Part shown: positions 6,771 through 11,800 of the stretch, in pieces
Position numbering within the stretch: the stretch's first letter is position 1
How the letters are laid out: every line of letters begins with the position of its first letter
Assembly (NCBI RefSeq): GCF_020829685.1
Contig: NZ_JAIVFR010000016.1
Location: forward strand, 1 to 18,054
Length of the DNA: 18,054 nucleotides
Source of the DNA: Nostoc sp. CHAB 5715
GTDB lineage: Bacteria; Cyanobacteriota; Cyanobacteriia; Cyanobacteriales; Nostocaceae
Reading direction: 5' to 3'
Made by a program: the position numbers and the translations under genes
The notes under the pieces: generated by a model
The model's input: only the letters and a program-made list of their open reading frames with translations
Database searches by the model: none
What the model was told of the DNA's origin: nothing

Positions 6771-7054
6771 TATGCTTTTGGGGGTGCTACCTTTTCTCTA
6801 AACAGTTTTCCTGCCGAGAAGGCAGGAACCCTCGTCGCTGGAATTTCCATTTTTTCATTTGTTTTCGGGTTGCGACCTTCGCGGGCTTTACGTTCCCGTG
6901 ATTCAAATGAGCCAAACCCTACCAACGTTACCTTATCACCAGAGGAAACCGCTTCAATAATAGTTTCCAAAGCGGCAGTTAAGACTGCATCCGCTTGTTT
7001 CTTGGTAACACTAGCCTTTTCAGCTACGGCATCAACTAATTCACCTTTGTTCAT
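6770..7054 (-). CDS. hup: HU-family nucleoid DNA-binding protein
   Basis: This 94-residue HU protein bends and compacts DNA as a dimer in the nucleoid. It begins MNKGELVDAVAEKASVTKKQ with the usual two-helix dimer core (1-40), then VTLVGFGSFESRERKAREGR (42-61) and the DNA-binding beta-arm motif GRNPKTNEKMEIPA (60-73), ending in SAGKLFREKVAPPKA. Length and motifs are normal for HU and distinguish it from IHF. The start is supported by a good Shine-Dalgarno, AGGAG (complement of 7061-7065) six bases before the ATG. A terminator-like hairpin overlaps the stop. The gene is called hupB or hanA in related strains. Confidence 0.97.
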   Translation of the reverse strand: MNKGELVDAVAEKASVTKKQADAVLTAALETIIEAVSSGDKVTLVGFGSFESRERKAREGRNPKTNEKMEIPATRVPAFSAGKLFREKVAPPKA

Positions 7055-7060
7055 GTCAAA

Positions 7061-7065
7061 CTCCT
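7061..7065 (-). promoter_or_regulatory. Shine-Dalgarno of hup
   Basis: AGGAG on the minus strand, six bases before ATG 7054. It is one of the few clear ribosome-binding sites in the window. Confidence 0.8.
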
Positions 7066-7090
7066 GAAGGTTTACTTGAGATTCTTTACG

Positions 7091-7108
7091 GATGCACCCT
7101 GATGCATC
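7091..7108 (-). promoter_or_regulatory. Hairpin in the leader upstream of hup
   Basis: GATGCA (7091-7096) and TGCATC (7103-7108) form a six-base-pair stem with a six-base loop, 37 bp upstream of the hup start. GATGCA is also directly repeated. It could be a protein-binding site or an mRNA leader hairpin; no function can be assigned from sequence alone. Confidence 0.4.
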
Positions 7109-7357
7109 TGTACTGAAATCTTTGTTTGCGAAAATACAAAAATCATCCTTTGGGAGTAGCTTGACTCAAAACGGCTGTACATCCCATCGGCTCGACTTTT
7201 CAATGAATCATTCTAAGGTGTTGTAGCCTGATGTGGATAGATGAAACCATTAATTTATATAGATTTCAGGATTTTTTGTAATTTTAGGGTACTTGTTTCA
7301 CTAAAAACCACCCCAAAAATAGGAAATAATACCTAGTAAAAACCGCGTAGGCGCAGC

Positions 7358-7374
7358 CCGCCGCAGGCATCGCT
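7358..7374 (-). repeat. GC-rich dispersed repeat, shared 17 bp with a Uma2 gene
   Basis: Read on the minus strand this is AGCGATGCCTGCGGCGG, identical over 17 bases to 9314-9330. On its left it continues as GCTGCGCCTACGCGG. It is non-coding here. Confidence 0.85.
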
Positions 7375-7483
7375 AAGAAAACAGGGGAGTGGAGAGGTGG
7401 GAGATGGTTAGTATTTGTTGGGATTAATTTCCGATGGTGAAGAGTTATTGCTGAGATTAATTAATATTTATGAAAAATAGTTT

Positions 7484-7532
7484 GTAGTAAGCACTTTAGT
7501 GCTTAAAAAATAAGGACTTCAGTCCTTACTAC
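7484..7532. repeat. Nested palindromic element
   Basis: The outer arms GTAGTAAG (7484-7491) and CTTACTAC (7525-7532) enclose two hairpins that compete with them: AAGCAC-TTTA-GTGCTT (7489-7504) and TAAGGACT-TC-AGTCCTTA (7511-7528). A run of six A lies between the two. The TTTA loop matches those of the 3934-4050 element. Confidence 0.85.
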
Positions 7533-7633
7533 GAACTTGCTTACCCATCAATCCAGATATTGATACAGTCAATCAAGGAAAGTCTGTACGCCGCGCTGCA
7601 AATAAGCTGTTCCACATTGAAATTGCATAATTA

Positions 7634-7654
7634 GGGCGGGCAAGATGCCCACCC
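7634..7654. repeat. GGGCGGGCA / TGCCCACCC palindrome
   Basis: Nine-base arms with one mismatch surround the loop AGA, in AT-rich non-coding DNA. It looks like a dispersed palindromic repeat. No T run follows, so terminator function is not supported. Confidence 0.7.
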
Positions 7655-7686
7655 CACAAGAGTTATATAAATTTTAGATATGCAAA

Positions 7687-8016
7687 CTAGATGTGGTTTA
7701 GCTTAACAGACAGGCTTGGATGTCTTCTAAAGACCTCTTGCATAAATAAAAAATAAAGAACCCCACCCCGCATTTGAGTAAAGCAAACGCTCCCTCCCCG
7801 CTCTTCGAGAGGGGTTGGGAGTGGGGTGTTAGGGACTTTTGCAAGAGGTCTTAATTCTAAATCAGGAAAATCCTCTAAAATTTCGGCTGAACTCACATTT
7901 TCAGCCAGCATCTCTAAAATATCACTTACACGGATTCGCATTCCTCTAATACAGGGGCGACCTCCGCATTGCCCAGGATTTTTGGTAATTCGACTCATTA
8001 GGCTAGCTTGAGTCAT
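7687..8016 (-). CDS. DUF433 antitoxin-like protein, C-terminus replaced by a MITE insertion
   Basis: The frame from ATG 8016 encodes MTQASLMSRITKNPGQCGGRPCIRG followed by RVSDILEMLAENVSSAEILEDFPDLEL, which is the DUF433 core (winged-helix-like antitoxin fold, as in VapB45-type antitoxins). After residue 55 the reading enters a 121-bp MITE (RPLAKVPNTPLP...) and then continues out of frame, giving a 109-residue product with an unrelated tail. Removing the MITE and one TAA/TTA target copy restores ELEDIQACLLS then stop, matching the family pattern. I chose 8016 because it lies four bases after the stop of the upstream Uma2 gene, suggesting co-transcription; ATG 7998 is an alternative. The DUF5615 PIN-like toxin that often follows DUF433 is absent. 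The gene is probably non-functional, but truncated activity cannot be excluded. Confidence 0.8.
   Translation of the reverse strand: MTQASLMSRITKNPGQCGGRPCIRGMRIRVSDILEMLAENVSSAEILEDFPDLELRPLAKVPNTPLPTPLEERGGSVCFTQMRGGVLYFLFMQEVFRRHPSLSVKLNHI
7731..7851. mobile_element. 121-bp MITE with 12-bp perfect inverted ends and TAA target duplication
   Basis: The perfect terminal inverted repeats are AGACCTCTTGCA (7731-7742) and TGCAAGAGGTCT (7840-7851). The flanks are TAA on both sides (7728-7730 and 7852-7854), taken as a 3-bp target duplication. An internal hairpin CCCCGCTC-TTC-GAGAGGGG lies at 7796-7814. It encodes no transposase, so it needs one from elsewhere. A TNA-type duplication fits part of the IS5 family, which is an inference. 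It interrupts the DUF433 gene. Confidence 0.88.
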
Positions 8017-8020
8017 AATT

Positions 8021-8665
8021 TTACTGTTTCTCACCAAAAATTTTTTGTTGCACCCAAGTCCGAAAAGCACGGGTAGTAGCAATTTCCCCATTCTTCTTCG
8101 CTTCTTGGATAAATTGAGAAATCTCCTTCACTAACACAGGCGCAAAAGTAGGGCTGGTTTCGACTTCTGAGTATTGTCCACCTGCAAGCGTGTAGATTCG
8201 CAACACACTGCCGTTATAACGCCAAAATTCCGGGACTCCCATCGCAGCATAAAGCCTCAGCTTGTCTATTGCAGACCTGGAATATTCCACCTCTAGCACC
8301 AGATCAGGGGGTGGGTCGGTGGCGATGTTAATATTTTTTTTATCTCGAACTAATGCTTCATTTTGAATGTAGTAGCTACTATCTGGCTCGGCTCCCTTCT
8401 CTAAATCGTCTCGCGTTAAAGTTAACGAACCAGCGCGTTTAATTTCCCAGCCCAACTCTTCGCACAGGACAACAACAAAACCTTCAATTACACGGTTTGA
8501 GTTCTCGTGTGGCATTTGTGGGGTCATAATTTCTATCGTTCCATTGTCATAAGCAAATCGGGAATTACGTTCTGAACCCATTTCAGCCAGCATGGTTTTA
8601 AATGTTTGCCAACTGATGTTATGGAGTAAAACCCTATTTTCTGCGGATGTTGTTATTGCCACCAT
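8021..8665 (-). CDS. Uma2 family (DUF820) putative endonuclease
   Basis: This 214-residue protein has the Uma2/DUF820 fold, a PD-(D/E)XK nuclease-like domain that is greatly expanded in cyanobacteria; its biochemical role is unproven. Visible are NSRFAYDNGTIEIMTP (34-49), MPHENSNRVI (51-60), the acidic residue D95 in AEPDSSYYI, the LVLEVEYSR strand with E125/E127 (122-130), and K135 followed by LYAAMGVPEFWRYNG. The catalytic set D-ExE-K therefore looks intact. It starts at ATG 8665 in a 111-bp gap shared with a divergent Uma2 gene. Its stop is four bases before the DUF433 start, so the two probably share a transcript. Confidence 0.9.
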   Translation of the reverse strand: MVAITTSAENRVLLHNISWQTFKTMLAEMGSERNSRFAYDNGTIEIMTPQMPHENSNRVIEGFVVVLCEELGWEIKRAGSLTLTRDDLEKGAEPDSSYYIQNEALVRDKKNINIATDPPPDLVLEVEYSRSAIDKLRLYAAMGVPEFWRYNGSVLRIYTLAGGQYSEVETSPTFAPVLVKEISQFIQEAKKNGEIATTRAFRTWVQQKIFGEKQ

Positions 8666-8743
8666 AGTTTAGTTCTCCGCAACAAACTTTTTCCAGTACT
8701 GTACCCTTTAATATTACTGTTAAGGCTGAACGTAAGAAAGCGA

Positions 8744-8749
8744 TATGAT
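8744..8749 (+). promoter_or_regulatory. Candidate -10 box for the second Uma2 gene
   Basis: TATGAT lies 28 bp before ATG 8777, within the divergent gap. The best -35 at 17-18 bp spacing (TTAAGG) is weak. An AGGGG ribosome-binding site follows at 8762-8766. Confidence 0.3.
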
Positions 8750-8776
8750 CGAAACGACTAATAGGGGTGATAGATT

Positions 8777-9415
8777 ATGACTCAAGCCATACCAAAACTA
8801 GTAACCTTTGAAGATTTTGCAGCGTGGCGACCCGAAGGTGGAAGATATGAATTACATGATGGAGTGATTGTTGAAATGGCACAACCAGTAGGAAACCATG
8901 AGGATATTGTTGGTTTTGTAGCGAGAAAACTAACACTAGAATTTGACCGATTAAATTTACCTTATACAATCCCCAAAACTGCGCTCATTAAACCAACTAA
9001 TTCGGAATCTGCCTATTCTCCAGATGTGCTATTACTGAATCGCCCTAATTTAGTGAATGAGCCGCTATGGAAAAAAGAATCAACTGTAAGCCTTGCAGCA
9101 TCAATTCCCTTAGTAGTTGAGGTAGTGAGTACCAACTGGGATGATGACTACTACACAAAACAGGGTAAGTATGAGGGTATTGGAATTCCTGAATACTGGG
9201 TTGTAGATTATCTCGGTCTAGGCGCTAAAAAGTTCACTGGCAACCCCAAACAGCCTACTATATCTATTTATCAATTAATCGATGGTGAATACCAGGTTAC
9301 TCAATTTAGAGGCAGCGATGCCTGCGGCGGTAAACAACGCATCGTCTCGCCTACTTTCCCGGAATTGAATTTAACAGCCGAACAGATTTTTCAAGCTGGA
9401 GGTCTACCAACGTAG
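8777..9415 (+). CDS. Uma2 family (DUF820) putative endonuclease with an in-frame repeat insertion
   Basis: This 212-residue Uma2 protein has the typical opening FEDFAAWRPEGGRYELHDGVIVEM (11-34), then AYSPDVLLL (D83), IPLVVEVVSTNW (E115) and the KYEGIGIPEYWVVDY block with K131. The PD-(D/E)XK residues are present. Residues 180-189 (SDACGGKQRI) are encoded by a GC-rich repeat (9314-9344) and look like an extra loop between FRG and IVSPTFPELNLTAEQIF. The start is ATG 8777, with AGGGG ten bases upstream. It is divergent from the Uma2-DUF433 pair and followed by a toxin-antitoxin pair on the same strand. The function, nuclease or otherwise, is inferred from fold only. Confidence 0.9.
   Translation: MTQAIPKLVTFEDFAAWRPEGGRYELHDGVIVEMAQPVGNHEDIVGFVARKLTLEFDRLNLPYTIPKTALIKPTNSESAYSPDVLLLNRPNLVNEPLWKKESTVSLAASIPLVVEVVSTNWDDDYYTKQGKYEGIGIPEYWVVDYLGLGAKKFTGNPKQPTISIYQLIDGEYQVTQFRGSDACGGKQRIVSPTFPELNLTAEQIFQAGGLPT
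9314..9344 (+). repeat. GC-rich repeat inserted in frame in a Uma2 gene
   Basis: The first 17 bases, AGCGATGCCTGCGGCGG, are identical to the complement of 7358-7374. The segment is closed by an inverted repeat, CGATGC (9316-9321) with GCATCG (9339-9344), so it is a small stem-loop cassette that is translated. Confidence 0.75.
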
Positions 9416-9474
9416 ACACAAACCCATTTGCTGTTTTATACTACTAAAAAAATGTCAGTTAAAGAGGTGTGAAT

Positions 9475-9765
9475 ATGAAAATAAAAGAACAACTTCTCGA
9501 AGAAATTGAATCAGCACCAGATGCACTTTTGACTGAAACACTTAATTTTTTACGTTTTTTGAAAACAAAGCAAACCCAAGTGCAACCAACACAACATCAA
9601 GTAGAATTTGCTAGTCATACTACTGTTAATTCCACAGGAAGCTCACTTTTAGAACATCTGAAAACTATAGGTACTTGGGAAGGTGATGACTTAGAGGAGT
9701 GTCTGAAGCTAGTAATTGCTAGCCGTGGTCAAGCAGAGTTTAATGAAGATAATCCTTTTGAATAA
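9475..9765 (+). CDS. Antitoxin-like small protein of a PIN-toxin pair
   Basis: The 96-residue product starts MKIKEQLLEEIESAPDALLTETLNFLRFLKTKQ. This N-terminal helical segment resembles antitoxins paired with PIN toxins in cyanobacteria (DUF2281-like). An acidic C-terminal part (EGDDLEECLKLVIASRGQAEFNEDNPFE) would be suited to wrap around the toxin. I prefer ATG 9475 over GTG 9469, because AGAGG at 9463-9467 is seven bases before it. The TAA stop overlaps the next ATG by one base (TAATG), so translation with the downstream toxin is coupled. The role rests mainly on size and context. Confidence 0.75.
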   Translation: MKIKEQLLEEIESAPDALLTETLNFLRFLKTKQTQVQPTQHQVEFASHTTVNSTGSSLLEHLKTIGTWEGDDLEECLKLVIASRGQAEFNEDNPFE

Positions 9766-10214
9766 TGTACCTAATCGATACAAATCACTGTAGTCTAGCT
9801 ATTTTAGGTAACATCAATATATTAAGTCACCTTGCTGAGGTTGAAAACAGTCTAGTTTCAACTTGTGTCATTGTACAGGGAGAATTAATAGATATGGCAA
9901 CACGTTCTCAAAGGCAACAAAGTAATTTAGTATTAGTACAAAATTTTATTAGAGGTATTTATATTTACAATATTGATCGGCAAACTGCTAATACTTATGG
10001 TCAACTCAAAGCTGCTTTATTTAATCAATTTGCACCAAAAGAAAAAAGTAAACGCAGAAAAACTAAAATAACTGATTTAGGTTTTGGTGAAAATGACTTG
10101 TGGATTGCTTCTATCGCTCTACAACAAAATCTCACCATTGTCTCAGCCGATAGCGACTTTGAGCGTATTCAACAAGTCAGAACATTATCTGTTGAATCTT
10201 GGCTGACAATCTGA
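9765..10214 (+). CDS. PIN-domain (VapC-like) ribonuclease toxin
   Basis: This 149-residue PIN protein begins MYLIDTNHCS. The metal-binding acidic residues are all visible: D5 (LIDTN), E40 (VQGELIDMA), D111 (GENDLWIASIA) and D129/D131 (VSADSDFERI). A basic loop PKEKSKRRKTKI (91-102) precedes the ENDLWIA helix. Type II VapC toxins are Mg-dependent RNases that cut tRNA or rRNA when not held by their antitoxin; the target here is unknown. The one-base overlap with the upstream small gene supports a toxin-antitoxin pair. It converges with a Uma2 gene on the other strand. Confidence 0.9.
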   Translation: MYLIDTNHCSLAILGNINILSHLAEVENSLVSTCVIVQGELIDMATRSQRQQSNLVLVQNFIRGIYIYNIDRQTANTYGQLKAALFNQFAPKEKSKRRKTKITDLGFGENDLWIASIALQQNLTIVSADSDFERIQQVRTLSVESWLTI

Positions 10215-10277
10215 AAACTCATATTTTTTCAAATCTTTTTATAGTATATGAGAACTGAGATTCACACACCGAACCTT

Positions 10278-10853
10278 TTACCAAATTCGTTGTATGTTGA
10301 GTACAAAACCAGGTAAAATATTTTCCCCAGAAATAGTTTGAGGAAATTTTAAAACTTCCACATCTTGTCCTGGACGATAAATTTCTACTTCCTGTTTTTT
10401 TCGGTTGATCAACCAACCTAGACGACAACCATTTTCGATATACTCTTGCATCTTGTTCTGAGTTTTTTTCAAGCTATCATTAGGCGAAAGTATTTCGATA
10501 ACAAAATCAGGACATAAAGGAATAAATTTTTCTTTTTGTTCTTTAGTCAAAATATCCCAACGAGATTTTTCCACCCAAGAAACATCTGGAGAACGGTCAG
10601 CCCCTGAAGGTAAAGTAAATCCAGTTGATGAATCAAAAACTTCGCCCAATTGATTTTGGTCGTTCCAGAACCATATTTGAGCGTTAATAGTAGAATTACT
10701 TTTTCCTGTTTCTCCTCCCGTAGGTGGCATTATAATCAACTCTCCTTGGGCATTGCGTTCTAATTTTAAATCGGGGTTTTCTTCACACAATTGATAAAAT
10801 TGCTCTCTTGTCAGTTTAATTACAGAATTGAGGTTTAATGTAAGTGCTGTCAT
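10278..10853 (-). CDS. Uma2 family (DUF820) putative endonuclease
   Basis: The 191 residues match the common Uma2 type: LTREQFYQLCEENPDLKLERNAQGELIIMPPTGGETGKSN (14-53), LPSGADRSPDVSWVEKSRW with D90, CPDFVIEILSPNDSLKKTQNKMQEYIENGCRLGWLI with E120 and K134, and the C-terminal ENILPGFVLNIQRIW. The D-E-K set and length are canonical, and no repeat insertion is seen here. AAGGG lies about 11 bases before the ATG. It lies between two toxin-antitoxin pairs, in its own minus-strand unit. Confidence 0.92.
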   Translation of the reverse strand: MTALTLNLNSVIKLTREQFYQLCEENPDLKLERNAQGELIIMPPTGGETGKSNSTINAQIWFWNDQNQLGEVFDSSTGFTLPSGADRSPDVSWVEKSRWDILTKEQKEKFIPLCPDFVIEILSPNDSLKKTQNKMQEYIENGCRLGWLINRKKQEVEIYRPGQDVEVLKFPQTISGENILPGFVLNIQRIW

Positions 10854-10994
10854 AAGAGTATTTCCCTTTTTGTTAGCTGACTGGCTACAAACCTTCTGTT
10901 AAAGTTTTTTAATGAAAATTATAAATAACAAAGACCCAATAAATCGTCGTCTTCATATTACATCTAGATTACTTCTCACATTTCTCATAGTAAT

Positions 10995-11399
10995 TCAATC
11001 AAAAATAGAAACTACATTAATACTAGTTACTCGATGCATGGGCTTTGTTCTTTTCTCAGTTGTGACTAATTCCTCTGCACCAACTGACAACGCCGCAGCT
11101 ACATGAAGCGCGTCCATAGCTGCTAAACCATACTGAGAAGCAATTTGGTAAGCCTTTTGAACAATACGAGTCAAATCACTCGCCCAGTAGGTAACATCAC
11201 TAAAAAATTCTTCATAGAATTGAGCTTCTTCGGTTTGCTTGTTAAAAACCGCTTTTGGACTGACCTCCAATTTGACAAACTCACTACAAGCAAATTCCCG
11301 TTGGGAATCTCCTAATATTTCAAGGGCTTTCTCGGCAATTCTACCAACACCATCTGTTGCGCTGAGTAACACCCCTGAATCAATATAAGTTATTTTCAT
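10995..11399 (-). CDS. PIN-domain nuclease, toxin of a second toxin-antitoxin pair
   Basis: This 134-residue PIN protein opens MKITYIDSGVLLSA (D7), has E40 in ACSEFVKLEV and D96 in AAMDALHVAAALSVGAEELVTTEKR. At the usual fourth acidic position it shows E115 (VTTEKR) rather than the more common D. The subfamily (YIDSG opening, MDALHVA) differs from the toxin at 9765, so the two pairs are not recent duplicates. Its ATG overlaps the stop of the upstream small gene by four bases (ATGA), a typical antitoxin-toxin arrangement. A ribonuclease role is inferred. Confidence 0.87.
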   Translation of the reverse strand: MKITYIDSGVLLSATDGVGRIAEKALEILGDSQREFACSEFVKLEVSPKAVFNKQTEEAQFYEEFFSDVTYWASDLTRIVQKAYQIASQYGLAAMDALHVAAALSVGAEELVTTEKRTKPMHRVTSINVVSIFD

Positions 11400-11638
11400 T
11401 CTTCTCTATCCTGTAACCCACCTCTCCGACTGGCGAGTTCTTTTTCTATTTCATCTTCATCTAATAAATCTTTACCAGAAGCAATAATTCTAGTGCGAAT
11501 TTGCTGCAAACGTTCTCTCAATGGGATTTTATTTGCAGACTTTTTTAAACCAAGAAATTCAACAAAATCTAAAACTTCCTCTTGTTTGTCTTGTGGAAGA
11601 GAACGCCACTTTGTTAATAACTCTTGTTCTGAACTCAT
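11396..11638 (-). CDS. Antitoxin-like small protein upstream of a PIN toxin
   Basis: This 80-residue, strongly charged protein opens MSSEQELLTKWRSLPQDKQEEVLDFVEFLGLKK, an opening often seen in small proteins paired with PIN toxins in cyanobacteria. Its charged tail (LLDEDEIEKELASRRGGLQDREE) fits toxin neutralisation. The stop overlaps the toxin start by four bases. No DNA-binding motif is evident. It ends the accessory block; the pilQ stop is 162 bp further on, across a palindrome. Confidence 0.78.
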   Translation of the reverse strand: MSSEQELLTKWRSLPQDKQEEVLDFVEFLGLKKSANKIPLRERLQQIRTRIIASGKDLLDEDEIEKELASRRGGLQDREE

Positions 11639-11727
11639 TAGTATTTACCCACTACTGTTACTTCTATTGTGATTGGGTATTTTTATTGTAGAATCACATT
11701 TAAACTTAATCCTACTCGTGAACAAGA

Positions 11728-11760
11728 AGATCCCCGACTTCTTTAATAAGTCGAGGATCT
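11728..11760. repeat. Inverted repeat AGATCCCCGACTT / AAGTCGAGGATCT between antitoxin and pilQ
   Basis: Thirteen-base arms with one mismatch and a seven-base loop lie 41 bp beyond the pilQ stop. It resembles a dispersed palindromic repeat of Nostoc genomes. It may also end pilQ transcripts, but there is no clear T run. Confidence 0.75.
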
Positions 11761-11800
11761 AAGCCTTTGCTAAAGATGACTCACCTATCCATTATCTTTA

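Larger units (their letters stand above)
7109..7686. other. Gene-free region with scattered small palindromic repeats
   Basis: I see no convincing gene here. The region is AT-rich (7200-7340). It holds a GC-rich dispersed repeat (7344-7374), a purine-rich tract (7381-7410), a nested palindrome (7484-7532) and a GGGCGGGCA/TGCCCACCC palindrome (7634-7654). The hup promoter should lie near its left end, but I could not pick reliable -10 and -35 boxes. Confidence 0.6.

Noticed and set aside
6744..7110. Cobalamin riboswitch upstream of cobD
   Set aside because: The upstream DNA is the hup gene itself and no B12-box-like sequence was recognised.
7541..7686. Remnant of the toxin partner of the DUF433 gene
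   Set aside because: No frame downstream of DUF433 shows the MKxLLDENL-type start or any other PIN-like motif.
10220..10258. Terminator between the PIN toxin and the convergent Uma2 gene (CTCATAT/ATATGAG)
   Set aside because: The arms are AT-rich and about 20 bases apart, and no T run follows either arm. The evidence is too weak.
10912..11106. 64-codon plus-strand open frame
   Set aside because: Half of it is antisense to the PIN gene, no ribosome-binding site is visible and its composition is unlike a protein.
11728..11760. Rho-independent terminator for pilQ
   Set aside because: The stem is good, but no T tract follows on the minus strand. It is kept only as a dispersed inverted repeat.
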